Assembly (NCBI GenBank): GCA_947595925.1
Contig: CANQEV010000033.1
Location: forward strand, 1 to 36,710
Direction of reading: 5' to 3'
Origin: an uncultured Acetatifactor sp.
GTDB taxonomy: Bacteria; Bacillota; Clostridia; Lachnospirales; Lachnospiraceae
DNA: 36,710 nucleotides
How positions within the stretch are numbered: position 1 is the stretch's first letter; every line of letters begins with the position of its first letter. The notes below the pieces were generated by a model, which ran no database searches, was not told the DNA's origin, and saw only the letters and a program-made list of their open reading frames with translations. Below are positions 1 through 8,396 of the stretch, piece after piece. The translations under genes and the position numbers were made by a program.

Positions 1-1
1 C

Positions 2-538
2 GGCGTTTACAACCATGAGCTCTACTTTGACGGGATGCAGCCCGCGGAGAACCAGGAGGACCCCAAGGGGAGCATCCTGGACGCCATCGTGCGGGATTAC
101 GGCACCCTCCATGATTTTAAGGAGCGCATGAAGACGGCGGCGGTGAGCCGTTTCGGGTCGGGATACGCCTGGCTGGTCTTAAAGGAGGACGGGGCCCTGC
201 AGATCCTTACCACGGCCAATCAGAACACGCCGAACTTAAAGAGGGAGATCCCGATCCTGACCATCGACGTCTGGGAGCACGCCTATTATCTGCAATATCA
301 GAACCGAAGAGAGGAGTATGTGGACGCCTGGCTGAAACTCATCAACTGGCGGAAGGCGGCGGTGCGTTACGAAGAGGGCCTTCAGGAGATGGAGAGGCGG
401 ATCCTGGAGCACGGAAGGACCCCGGAGGCTGGAAATCTGCCGGACATGACCTTTAAGCCGGAGATCGTCTTCGAGGGCGTATCCACAAGACAGAACCCGG
501 AGGGGCCCAGGGAGGAAAGCAGCGCCGGCGCAGAGTAG
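2..538 (+). CDS. sodA: Superoxide dismutase (Fe/Mn family), 5' truncated by window edge
   Basis: The reading frame is open from base 2, so the gene starts outside the window; only the C-terminal domain and a short part before it are present (about 178 residues). It converts superoxide to oxygen and hydrogen peroxide. The family signature is seen as DVWEHAYYLQY, which holds the Asp and His metal ligands, preceded by a GSGYAWLVL strand and an ANQNTPN turn. The Gln in that turn is more typical of Mn than of Fe enzymes, but metal choice cannot be settled without the N-terminal half. After the usual end of the family, near NWRKAAVRYEEG, there are about 50 extra charged residues ending in SSAGAE, longer than usual. 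A hairpin overlaps the stop codon. The family call is firm; the metal and gene symbol are less so. Confidence 0.9.
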   Translation, partial: GVYNHELYFDGMQPAENQEDPKGSILDAIVRDYGTLHDFKERMKTAAVSRFGSGYAWLVLKEDGALQILTTANQNTPNLKREIPILTIDVWEHAYYLQYQNRREEYVDAWLKLINWRKAAVRYEEGLQEMERRILEHGRTPEAGNLPDMTFKPEIVFEGVSTRQNPEGPREESSAGAE

Positions 539-555
539 TAGAGCTCTGTGCCGGC
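524..555 (+). terminator. Hairpin overlapping the SOD stop codon
   Basis: GCCGGCGCAGAG (524-535) pairs with CTCTGTGCCGGC (544-555): 12 pairs including one G-U, with an 8-nt loop that starts at the TAG stop codon. No T-run follows directly, so it may be a weak terminator or an RNA 3'-end stabiliser between two convergent genes. Confidence 0.45.
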
Positions 556-631
556 TCATCCTGCACTGAAATTTTCAACACGCTTTTTTCGCTCTTAATC
601 CCATAAAATCATAGACTTTATTGATTTTAAC

Positions 632-1669
632 TTAAAGCGGTATGTTCGGGAAGTCGTTCAAGCGGCTGTGTATTTTTTCCATCCATTGATGCACGGCCTC
701 TACATTGTCCGCCTCGACAGCATTCCAAAGGCTGTTTGATCCATACTGGATATCAGATTTCCAGAATGCAGAGATCACGGCATACAGGCAGTGAAAGACT
801 TCTTTTTGCTCGTCTGTAAAAGGACGTTCTCGGTGATACCCATGTAGAAAAGCAGACAGAATCAAACTTTCCTGTCTGCCGTCGAGATCTTTCGGATAGT
901 CCATTAGTCTGGCCTCGAAAATAGCCTGCATGACTGCATCATAGTACAGAACCGCGTCTCCACACCGATTGAAATCATATATCCCTACGGCACCGTCAGT
1001 CGTTTGATATAAATTACAGTCGCTAATGTCACCCTGAACTGCGTATTTCGGCTGCTTTTCAAAAATCCGTATCTTTTCAAGCAGACGATCATATTGTTTC
1101 ACGATTTCTTTGTAAAGAGGAGCGTCCACCGATACCATAAATTCTTTTTTCTCCTGAAAATCCTGGAAACTGAAAAGATCGTTTGGGCCAAGAGGATCAA
1201 ATATGATATCGTTCTGAACATGAAAATCTGCAGCTTCCGCAATGTTGTGCATCCGCGCCAGCAGTGCGCCGGTCTTTTCGGCAATCTCTTCAGTGACCAT
1301 ATGGATTTCTCCTGTCACAAACGCTTCTACGGTCACGATCACTTCATAATCGCCAATTGTGTATATCCGGGCGTACTCCCGGTTTGACGAAAAGAGTGCA
1401 GGGGTTTCAATTCCGTGTTCAGCCAGCATTTTTGCAAATTCACTTTGAGCCTTGACAATTTCCAAAGTGACGTCTGATTCATTTTTGAATCGGACAACTA
1501 CGGAATTTCCGTTTGCAAGCTCCGCTTTGACAATTAAACGAACTTCCTTTGAAGCCGGATCTTTTTCCTCATAGTGTGATCTTTGCAGTTCTGAAATGGA
1601 TACGATTTCCGAATGAATATTGAAATCGTTCAATATCTCGGTAAGTTTTTCATTTGAAATTGTCAGCAT
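632..1669 (-). CDS. APH/CHO-kinase-like phosphotransferase (aminoglycoside phosphotransferase fold)
   Basis: A 345-residue protein of the phosphotransferase enzyme family (APH, homoserine kinase II and CotS relatives), which move the gamma phosphate of ATP to a hydroxyl on a small molecule. The catalytic loop reads QGDISDCNLY (Q212-Y221), the Brenner-type HGD....N motif with His replaced by Gln but Asp214 and Asn219 kept; the metal-binding Asp232 follows in IYDFNRCGD. An N-terminal lobe with alternating strands (VRLIVKAE, SVVVRF) matches the ATP-binding half. The start at 1669 has only a weak AGG-type ribosome site. The gene is AT-richer than its neighbours and lies next to a restriction-modification gene, which suggests acquired DNA. 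The substrate cannot be read from sequence: drug resistance is possible, but metabolic kinases of this fold are common. Confidence 0.8.
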   Translation of the reverse strand: MLTISNEKLTEILNDFNIHSEIVSISELQRSHYEEKDPASKEVRLIVKAELANGNSVVVRFKNESDVTLEIVKAQSEFAKMLAEHGIETPALFSSNREYARIYTIGDYEVIVTVEAFVTGEIHMVTEEIAEKTGALLARMHNIAEAADFHVQNDIIFDPLGPNDLFSFQDFQEKKEFMVSVDAPLYKEIVKQYDRLLEKIRIFEKQPKYAVQGDISDCNLYQTTDGAVGIYDFNRCGDAVLYYDAVMQAIFEARLMDYPKDLDGRQESLILSAFLHGYHRERPFTDEQKEVFHCLYAVISAFWKSDIQYGSNSLWNAVEADNVEAVHQWMEKIHSRLNDFPNIPL

Positions 1670-1698
1670 ATATAACCTGTTCTTTCAATTATTATTTA

Positions 1699-1763
1699 TG
1701 TCGACATAGGCTAGTTATTTCCTTCTGTGAATCACGGTTTGTCAAATTGTCGCCTATTCGACA
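1699..1763. repeat. Imperfect inverted repeat in the leader of the phosphotransferase gene
   Basis: TGTCGACATAGGC (1699-1711) is the near-exact inverse of GCCTATTCGACA (1752-1763), differing by one inserted base, with about 40 nt between. It lies between the likely promoter (1770-1778, minus strand) and the start codon at 1669, so it would form a stem in that mRNA leader. An inverted copy of part of it recurs at 4978-4987. Confidence 0.5.
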
Positions 1764-1769
1764 TTCAAT

Positions 1770-1778
1770 ATTATACCA
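1770..1778 (-). promoter_or_regulatory. Extended -10 promoter for the phosphotransferase gene
   Basis: On the minus strand the sequence reads TGGTATAAT, an extended -10 box with the TG dinucleotide. At 17-nt spacing the -35 position reads TAGATT, a poor match. It would give a leader of about 95 nt. The remaining sequence up to 2000 shows no other convincing gene. Confidence 0.4.
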
Positions 1779-1902
1779 TTCAAATGTGCAGAAATCTACT
1801 GTTCTTTAAGACGGTTGATCAAATATCAGGCCATTCCCAATATGCCGCAGAACGACCAGGATTGCAATAGTAACCCAAATGCCTAAAATCGATGCGCTGC
1901 TA

Positions 1903-1931
1903 TGGAAATCTGTCGCTCCGTATGGTATAGT
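1903..1931 (+). promoter_or_regulatory. Likely promoter of the type IIL restriction-modification gene
   Basis: TGGAAA (1903-1908), 17 nt, then TATAGT (1926-1931) preceded by TG in the extended -10 position (TGGTATAGT). It lies 70 nt before the start codon at 2001. A fair match, found by eye. Confidence 0.4.
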
Positions 1932-2000
1932 ATTATATAGGTCTTTGATGAAATTGCGGATAAAACATTTTGACCAATCATACAATGATGAGGTGATAGC

Positions 2001-4778
2001 ATGACGGATAACGAGCAGAAGCAAGCCGCCAGAAGATTTGCGGCCAACTGGAAAGATAAAGGATATGAGAAAGGGCAGAGTCAAGCTTTTTGGTTGTCTC
2101 TTCTGCGGGATGTCTTTGGGGTGGAGCATCCGGAGGAATTTATTGTTTTTGAGGAACAGGTGCATTTAGACCACACCAGTTTCATTGACGGGAGAATTCC
2201 AGCCACCAAGGTTCTTATTGAACAGAAAAGTTTGGGTAAGGATTTAAATAAACCTATTAAACAGTCGGACGGTACTTTGCTGAATCCGTTCCAGCAGGCC
2301 AAGAAATATATCCTTGAGTTGCCCGTATCCCAGCATCCCCGCTGGGTAGTGACTTGTAACTTCGCGGAGTTCTATGTCTATGATATGGAGCGTCCGGGTG
2401 GCGAGCCAGAGAAGATATTGCTTGCCGACTTGGAGAAAGAATATTATCGGCTTCAGTTTCTCGTTGATACTGGCAGCGACCACCTCAAACGCGAGATGGA
2501 GGTTTCCGTCGCAGCCGGTGAAATCGTCGGACTTTTGTATGACGCCTTCCTCAAGCAGTATAAGGATCCGACCAGCGAGAGTACGCTCCGCAGTCTGAAC
2601 ATCCTTTGCGTCCGGCTGGTGTTCTGTCTCTATGCCGAGGACGCGGGGATTTTCGGTAAGCACGGTATGTTCCATGACTACCTTGCCGGATACGACACTC
2701 GACACATCCGCAAAGCTCTGATTGAATTGTTTCAAGTGTTGGACACCGTGCCTGACGAGCGTGACCCGTACATGGAGCCGGAGCTTGCCGCATTCCCCTA
2801 TGTCAACGGCGGCCTATTCCAGAACGAGGATATTGAGATTCCCATGTTCACCGACGAAATTCGTGAACTGCTGCTGACAAAAGCCAGTGAGGATTTTAAC
2901 TGGTCGGAAATTAGTCCAACGATTTTCGGAGCGGTCTTTGAAAGCACTCTAAATCCGGAGACCCGGCGCTCTGGCGGGATGCACTACACCTCTATCGAAA
3001 ACATCCACAAGGTCATCGACCCGCTGTTCTTGGACAGTCTTTATGAAGAATTAGAGGAATGTAAAAATAAACCAGTTGTGGGAGGTGCACGTACAAAAGC
3101 CTTACAGAAATTCAAATCAAAACTGGCCAGTCTCAAATTTTTAGACCCTGCTTGCGGATCTGGTAACTTCTTGACGGAAACATATATTTCCTTGCGCAGG
3201 ATGGAAAACGAAATCATCAAAGAGTTTTATGATGGAGTCGCAGGTCAAATGACTTTTGACTTTATTGATAGCGATTTTTTAGGAATTGAAGTAAACATCA
3301 GTCAGTTCTATGGTATTGAGATCAATGATTTCGCGGTGACAGTGGCAAAGACGGCTCTTTGGATCGCGGAGAGCCAGATGCTGAAGGAGACGGAAGATAT
3401 TATCCTGATGAATCTGGACTTCCTGCCGCTGAAAACCAATGCGTACATTGTTGAGGGCAACGCTCTGCGGATAGATTGGGAAAGCATAGTTCCAAAATAC
3501 AAGTTGAATTATATCATGGGTAATCCGCCGTTTGTTGGCGTAAACTATTTGACCGATTCCCAGAGAAGTGAAATGGATTTGATTTGGGGAGATATCAAGC
3601 GCGGAAAGCTTGACTATGTAACTTGTTGGTATATAAAAGCATCTGATTTTATTGTAGGCACAAAGATAAGAGTAGCACTTGTTTCAACTAATTCTGTGAC
3701 GCAAGGAGAACAAGCAAGTGCATTGTGGAAAGTTTTGTTTTCTAAAGGCATTCACATAAATTTTGCTCATAGGACTTTTATCTGGGATAGCGAGGCATCA
3801 TTAAAGGCTCATGTACATTGTGTAATAATTGGATTTAGTGCTGATGAAAGCAATAGTAAAAAGTGGATTTTTTCTTCAGGAAGAGTGGTTGAGGCATCCG
3901 TAATTAACGGATATCTTTTGGATGCACCATCTGTAATTATTGAGGAGAGAAGTAGTCCGTTGTTTGATGTTCCTGCAATAGTCCGGGGCAGTCAGCCGAC
4001 GGATAATGGGTATTTTCTGTTTACTACAGATGAGATGAATGAGTTTATCAGGAAAGAACCACAATCAGCACCATATTTCAAGCGTTTTATGATGGGAAAA
4101 GAATTTATCAACAGCATAGAGCGTTGGTGTTTATGGATGCCCAATATTAGTCCGATAGAGTTAAGAAATTGTCCAGAGGTTATGAAACGTGTTCGGCTAG
4201 TCAAAAATATGCGATTAAACAGTAAAAACAAGCAAACACAGATATCGGCTTCGGTGCCATGGCGTTTCGGCCAGTATAGGCCGCCTGCCCCGCATTACAT
4301 AGCTTTTGCCAAAGTGTCGTCGGAAAGAAGACGATATATACCATTTGGCTTTATGACTGATGAGGTTATTCCTGGCGACAAACTATTTACCATACCGAAC
4401 GCAACGCTGTATATGTTTGGTGTGCTAACATCCAATGTACATATGGCTTGGATGCGGACAGTGTGTGGACGCTTAAAAAGCGATTATAGCTACTCAACTA
4501 CTATCGTTTATAACAACTTTCCCTGGCCTACGCCTACGGATGCGCAGAAAGCGAAAATTGAGCAGACCGCGCAGGGCATTTTGGACGCCCGCGCCCTCTA
4601 TCCGGACGCCAGCCTTGCTGATCTTTATGACGAGGTTGCCATGCCGCCAGAGCTGCGAAAAGCTCATCAAGAAAACGACAGGGTTGTCATGCAGGCATAT
4701 GGCTTTTCTGTCAAAAACATGACCGAGAGCGAATGTGTGGCGGAGCTGATGAAGATGTATCAGAAACTTGTAGAGTAA
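2001..4778 (+). CDS. Type IIL (MmeI-like) bifunctional restriction-modification enzyme
   Basis: A 925-residue single-chain restriction-modification enzyme, close in length to MmeI (919). It would methylate adenine on one strand of its target and cut a fixed distance away, using one target-recognition domain for both jobs. Order seen: N-terminal nuclease with D63, E74 and K76 (D-x10-ExK, in IDGRIP and IEQKS); helical spacer; gamma-class methyltransferase with motif I DPACGSGNF (382-390) and motif IV NPPF (508-511); then a recognition domain and C-terminal helices, with the family-typical YSYSTTIVYNNFPWP near 830-845. The start has a clean GAGGTG ribosome site at 1990-1995. No separate methylase or nuclease is needed or present. 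Base composition is mosaic: about 3560-4500, covering the recognition region, is AT-rich, while both ends are GC-richer. The recognition sequence cannot be predicted. Its likely role is phage defence. Confidence 0.92.
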   Translation: MTDNEQKQAARRFAANWKDKGYEKGQSQAFWLSLLRDVFGVEHPEEFIVFEEQVHLDHTSFIDGRIPATKVLIEQKSLGKDLNKPIKQSDGTLLNPFQQAKKYILELPVSQHPRWVVTCNFAEFYVYDMERPGGEPEKILLADLEKEYYRLQFLVDTGSDHLKREMEVSVAAGEIVGLLYDAFLKQYKDPTSESTLRSLNILCVRLVFCLYAEDAGIFGKHGMFHDYLAGYDTRHIRKALIELFQVLDTVPDERDPYMEPELAAFPYVNGGLFQNEDIEIPMFTDEIRELLLTKASEDFNWSEISPTIFGAVFESTLNPETRRSGGMHYTSIENIHKVIDPLFLDSLYEELEECKNKPVVGGARTKALQKFKSKLASLKFLDPACGSGNFLTETYISLRRMENEIIKEFYDGVAGQMTFDFIDSDFLGIEVNISQFYGIEINDFAVTVAKTALWIAESQMLKETEDIILMNLDFLPLKTNAYIVEGNALRIDWESIVPKYKLNYIMGNPPFVGVNYLTDSQRSEMDLIWGDIKRGKLDYVTCWYIKASDFIVGTKIRVALVSTNSVTQGEQASALWKVLFSKGIHINFAHRTFIWDSEASLKAHVHCVIIGFSADESNSKKWIFSSGRVVEASVINGYLLDAPSVIIEERSSPLFDVPAIVRGSQPTDNGYFLFTTDEMNEFIRKEPQSAPYFKRFMMGKEFINSIERWCLWMPNISPIELRNCPEVMKRVRLVKNMRLNSKNKQTQISASVPWRFGQYRPPAPHYIAFAKVSSERRRYIPFGFMTDEVIPGDKLFTIPNATLYMFGVLTSNVHMAWMRTVCGRLKSDYSYSTTIVYNNFPWPTPTDAQKAKIEQTAQGILDARALYPDASLADLYDEVAMPPELRKAHQENDRVVMQAYGFSVKNMTESECVAELMKMYQKLVE

Positions 4779-5135
4779 AAATATATTTGCAACCTTACAG
4801 TTTACTGCGAATGAAGTCCTAAGAAAAATCTTGCCAATGGCAGAAGAAAATCTTTGTATTATTCATCCTATTGCTGTGTTTTACAGGGATTGAATCTTAT
4901 GTCAAAAACGGCCATACTTAGTCGATAAACCGAGTATGGCTGTTTTTGTTCTTGTGCCCCCCCTGTTTGGCAATTGCCCTATGTCGATATTATTTCGATG
5001 CTTTTTTATTTTGGAAGTTGCCCGAAAACGCGTATTTATTGCTCATAAGTCCTCTTTGCCTTCTTTATAAAACAATATCGTAAGAATATAAATGCATCAA
5101 TGGTGCGTCTGTAAAAAGATCTGTCGGGCCTGTAT
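4779..5135. other. Non-coding stretch between restriction-modification gene and MATE promoter
   Basis: No supported gene here. It holds the terminator at 4904-4949, a run of seven C (4957-4963) and the decamer CCTATGTCGA (4978-4987), the exact inverse of 1701-1710 on the other side of the restriction-modification gene. Composition is AT-rich up to about 5100 and then rises towards that of the MATE operon, so the edge of the accessory stretch is probably here. Confidence 0.5.
4904..4949 (+). terminator. Rho-independent terminator after the type IIL gene
   Basis: AAAAACGGCCATACT (4904-4918) pairs with AGTATGGCTGTTTTT (4933-4947): 15 pairs with one G-U and a 14-nt loop. The stem has an A-tract on one side and a T-tract on the other, so it could stop transcription in both directions. 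It lies about 125 nt after the stop codon. Confidence 0.85.
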
Positions 5136-5164
5136 TTGACGCCCGGGCGGTATTATGGTATGGT
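5136..5164 (+). promoter_or_regulatory. Promoter of the MATE-GH13 operon
   Basis: TTGACG (5136-5141), 17 nt, TATGGT (5159-5164). The -35 box is near consensus and the -10 box weaker. It would give a leader of about 80 nt, which contains a small stem TGCGG/CCGCA (5200-5216) just before the ribosome site. Confidence 0.45.
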
Positions 5165-5251
5165 AAGAGGGACGGTGTCCGCACCGGAGAACGGAGAAGT
5201 GCGGTTTTCTGCCGCAGGAGATATTGAGAAACAGAAGACAGGAGAATCGAC

Positions 5252-6673
5252 GTGAACCTATTGAAAAAGCTTGTCGTAAGGGACGGAGAATTTTACAAGA
5301 GAGTGCTGACGCTGGCGCTGCCCATCGCCATGCAGAGCCTAATTACCATCGGCGTCAACATGCTGGATACCATCATGGTGGGAAGGGTGGGGGAGACGGA
5401 GCTGTCCGCGACTTCCCTGGCGAATCAGTTCATCAGTATTTATCATATTTTCTGCATGGGGCTAGGCATGGGGGCCTCCGTATTGGTATCCCGCTACTGG
5501 GGGATGCGCGATCAGGAGCAGGAGAGGGCCATGAATGCCCTGAAAAAGACGATCTGCATCATGATCCGACTGACGGTGAGCTTGGCGCTTCTCTTTGCGC
5601 TCCTTACCTTCTTTATCCCGGATTCCATCATGAAGATGTACGCGGTGGAGGAGGGCATCATCTCCAATGGCATAGTGTATCTGCAGTATTCGGTGGTCAC
5701 TTACTTTTTCCTGGGACTGTCCCTGGTCTGCACCATCGTGCTGCGGAGCGTGGGGCAGGTACATATCCCGCTCTTTGTGTCCATCGGGGCCTTTTTCGTA
5801 AACTTCCTCGCAAACTATGGATTGATCTTCGGTCATTTCGGCCTGCCCCGGATGGGGGTTGCCGGCGCGGCGCTGGCAACGCTGATCGCCCGTATTTTTG
5901 AGGCTTCCATTATCTGCGGCTATCTGTTCTTTGTGGATAAAAAGATCCGTTTCCGCCTGAAGGACCTGGCGATGAAGACCGGGGACCTGCTCGGCGAGTA
6001 TGTACGGATCAGCATTCCGGTTCTGATCAGCGATGGGATCCTCGCCATCGGCAACAATACGGTGGCCATGGTGATCGGAAGGCTGGGGGAGAGCTTTGTG
6101 GCGGCCAACGCCATCACCTCCGTGACTCAGCAGATGAGCTCCGTCATGATCCAGGGCGTCTGTCAGGCGGGAGGGATCGTGACCGGTCAGACCCTCGGGG
6201 AGGGAAACCGGGAGAAGGCCCAGGAGCAGGGATATGGGTTCCTTGGCTTTGGACTGGCGCTGGGCGTCGTCTCCGCGGCGTTCATCCTGGCGGTCAGCGG
6301 GCCCATCATCCGGTCCTATAATGTGAGCGCGGAGACTGCCCGCATGGCGGAGCAGCTGATGGAGTCCATCAGTCTGATCGTGATCTTTCAGGCCACCAAC
6401 AGCATTATGACCAAGGGCGTGCTCCGGGGCGGCGGGGACACGAAGGTTTTAATGATCGCGGACAATATCTTTCTCTGGGCCCTTTCCATTCCGCTGGGGA
6501 TCCTGGCGGGCTTTGTGTGGCAGCTCTCCCCGTTCTGGATCTATGCGGCCCTGAAATTTGACCAGATCGCGAAGGCGGTCTGGTGCGTGCTGAGGCTGCA
6601 CAGCGGGAAGTGGATCAAGAAGATCAACACGGGAAAAGCGCAGGGAGGAGAGCGTTATGGCGAAGTGGCTTGA
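5252..6673 (+). CDS. MATE family cation-coupled multidrug/toxin exporter
   Basis: A 473-residue membrane protein with hydrophobic segments along its whole length, laid out as the two MatE halves typical of the family (about 12 membrane helices). It opens with a loop typical of bacterial MATE proteins (LALPIAMQSLITIGVNMLDT), followed by MVGRVGETELSA; the second half shows GNNTVAMVIGRLGES and VLRGGGDTK. Such proteins export cationic drugs or metabolites using a Na+ or H+ gradient. The start is GTG at 5252 with AGGAG at 5240-5244. Its end overlaps the next gene by 17 nt, so the two are probably translated together. The substrate is unknown; pairing with a glycosidase is unusual and no functional link is evident. 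Confidence 0.93.
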   Translation: MNLLKKLVVRDGEFYKRVLTLALPIAMQSLITIGVNMLDTIMVGRVGETELSATSLANQFISIYHIFCMGLGMGASVLVSRYWGMRDQEQERAMNALKKTICIMIRLTVSLALLFALLTFFIPDSIMKMYAVEEGIISNGIVYLQYSVVTYFFLGLSLVCTIVLRSVGQVHIPLFVSIGAFFVNFLANYGLIFGHFGLPRMGVAGAALATLIARIFEASIICGYLFFVDKKIRFRLKDLAMKTGDLLGEYVRISIPVLISDGILAIGNNTVAMVIGRLGESFVAANAITSVTQQMSSVMIQGVCQAGGIVTGQTLGEGNREKAQEQGYGFLGFGLALGVVSAAFILAVSGPIIRSYNVSAETARMAEQLMESISLIVIFQATNSIMTKGVLRGGGDTKVLMIADNIFLWALSIPLGILAGFVWQLSPFWIYAALKFDQIAKAVWCVLRLHSGKWIKKINTGKAQGGERYGEVA

Positions 6674-8207
6674 CACGGCAGTTTTTTATGAGATCTATCC
6701 CCAGTCCTTTCAGGATACCAACGCGGACGGGATCGGGGACTTTCAGGGGATCATCCGGCGGCTGGACTACATAAAGGAGCTGGGGTGCGATGCCATCTGG
6801 ATCAATCCCTGTTTCAAATCCCCTTTCGGGGACGCGGGCTATGACGTGGCGGATTATTACACTGTCGCGCCCAGATACGGCACCAACGAGGACTTAAAGC
6901 AGCTCTTTCAGGAGGCCCATGCCCGGGACATGCATGTACTGCTGGATCTGGTGCCGGGGCATACTTCCACGGAACATCCCTGGTTCAAAGAGTCCATGAA
7001 GGTGGAGAAAAACGAGTACACGGACCGCTATATCTGGACCGACAATATCTGGGAGGCACCGGACGACATGGCTTCCCTCCGGGGAATCTCGGCCCGGGAC
7101 GGTTCCTGCGCTCTGAACTTTTTCTCCTGCCAGCCGGCCCTAAATTACGGGTTTTACGAGAGGACGCGGCCCTGGCAGCAGGCTCCCGGGGATCCGGGGC
7201 CTCAGGCGACCCTGGCGGAGATGAAAAATATCATGCGGTTCTGGCTGGGGCTGGGGTGCGACGGGTTCCGCGTGGATATGGCGCACTCTTTAGTAAAGAA
7301 CGATCCCGAGAGCAAGGGAACCATCGCTCTTTGGCAGGATGTGAGGGCCTTTCTGGACCGGGAGTTCCCGGAGGCGGTCCTGGTGTCCGAATGGGGGGAG
7401 CCGGACAAATCCCTGCGGGGCGGTTTCCACATGGATTTTCTGCTGCACTTCGGCCCCTCTCACTATAATGACCTGTTCCGCTGTGAGGAACCCTTCTTTT
7501 CCTCCCGGGGGAAGGGCGACGCCTCGGCTTTTGTGAAGAAATATCTGGAGAACCGCAGGAAAGCCGGGGAGGACGGCATGATCTGTATTCCCTCCGGCAA
7601 TCACGATATGGACAGGCTGGCGAGATCCCTCCACGGGGACGAGTTAAAGATCGCCTTTGCGTTTTTGCTCTCCATGCCCGGGGCCCCCTTTGTCTATTAC
7701 GGGGACGAGATCGGCATGCGCTATGTGGAGGGGCTTGCCAGCGTGGAGGGCGGCTACAACAGGACAGGCTCCCGGAGTCCCATGCAGTGGGACGGGACGC
7801 CGAACGCGGGCTTCAGCGCTGCGGCGCCGGAACAGCTCTATATCCCCCAGGATCCCGGAGCGGATCGGCCCACTGCGGAGGAACAGATGTCCCGGGAGGG
7901 AAGCCTCTGGAGGGAAGTGCAGAAGCTGATCTCCGTAAGACGGAAAAATCCTGCCCTGGGTAACAAGGGGTCTATACGATTCGTCCGGGCAGAGGAAAAC
8001 GGCTATCCCCTGGCCTATATCCGGGAGAGCGGAGAGCAGAGCATCCTGGTGATCCTGAACCCCGGCCGGGAGGAAGCGGAACTTCCCATGGAGGCGGCGG
8101 GGCAGATCCGGGAAAGCGTCTATCGTTTCGGCGGCGAGGTAAAGGCGGACCGGGAGAGGAACCGGTATCTCGTCCCGGGACAGAGCACGGGATTTTATCT
8201 GCTGTGA
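6657..8207 (+). CDS. Glycoside hydrolase family 13 enzyme (alpha-glucosidase/amylase type), cytoplasmic
   Basis: A 516-residue GH13 (beta/alpha)8 enzyme. The opening AVFYEIYPQSFQDTNADGIG and GCDAIWINPCFKSP are family landmarks. The catalytic residues are visible: nucleophile Asp207 in GFRVDMAH, acid/base Glu245 in LVSEWGEP and transition-state Asp317 in SGNHDMDR. A C-terminal beta domain ends the protein at QSTGFYLL. No signal peptide, so it acts inside the cell on imported alpha-glucosides. Subfamily (alpha-glucosidase, oligo-1,6-glucosidase or trehalose-synthase-like) is not certain; an inserted loop (ISARDGSCALNFFSCQPALN) sits just before the nucleophile region. The start at 6657 has a GGAGGAG site and overlaps the MATE gene. 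No sugar transporter is adjacent. Confidence 0.92.
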   Translation: MAKWLDTAVFYEIYPQSFQDTNADGIGDFQGIIRRLDYIKELGCDAIWINPCFKSPFGDAGYDVADYYTVAPRYGTNEDLKQLFQEAHARDMHVLLDLVPGHTSTEHPWFKESMKVEKNEYTDRYIWTDNIWEAPDDMASLRGISARDGSCALNFFSCQPALNYGFYERTRPWQQAPGDPGPQATLAEMKNIMRFWLGLGCDGFRVDMAHSLVKNDPESKGTIALWQDVRAFLDREFPEAVLVSEWGEPDKSLRGGFHMDFLLHFGPSHYNDLFRCEEPFFSSRGKGDASAFVKKYLENRRKAGEDGMICIPSGNHDMDRLARSLHGDELKIAFAFLLSMPGAPFVYYGDEIGMRYVEGLASVEGGYNRTGSRSPMQWDGTPNAGFSAAAPEQLYIPQDPGADRPTAEEQMSREGSLWREVQKLISVRRKNPALGNKGSIRFVRAEENGYPLAYIRESGEQSILVILNPGREEAELPMEAAGQIRESVYRFGGEVKADRERNRYLVPGQSTGFYLL

Positions 8208-8268
8208 CAGTACAGTCCCGTCAATTCCGAAAAATGCGTCTGCGGAAAAGGTTTTCAGGATCCGGTTT

Positions 8269-8288
8269 CTAAAAGAGTGCCCTTTTAG
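8269..8288. other. Small palindromic hairpin downstream of the GH13 gene
   Basis: CTAAAAG (8269-8275) and CTTTTAG (8282-8288) form a perfect 7-bp stem with a 6-nt loop in the 190-nt gap before argS. No T-run follows, so a terminator role is doubtful. Confidence 0.35.
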
Positions 8289-8335
8289 GAATACTAAAGA
8301 TGCTATTTCGGATATAAATTATACTTTCACAAGTA

Positions 8336-8364
8336 TTGTATGAAATGTAAAAATACGGTAAGAT
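8336..8364 (+). promoter_or_regulatory. Promoter of argS
   Basis: TTGTAT (8336-8341), 17 nt, TAAGAT (8359-8364), about 33 nt before the start codon. The leader is too short for a T-box riboswitch, and no T-box consensus was seen. Confidence 0.5.
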
Positions 8365-8396
8365 AGTAAGAAAAACGGACAGGAAGGATTGGATGA

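Noticed and set aside
1806..2165. Minus-strand frame of 119 codons with a hydrophobic stretch before the type IIL gene
   Set aside because: It overlaps the start, ribosome site and promoter of the well-supported restriction-modification gene and has no ribosome site or family match.
8208..8396. T-box riboswitch before argS
   Set aside because: The gap is short and lacks the conserved T-box sequence and a competing terminator with T-run.
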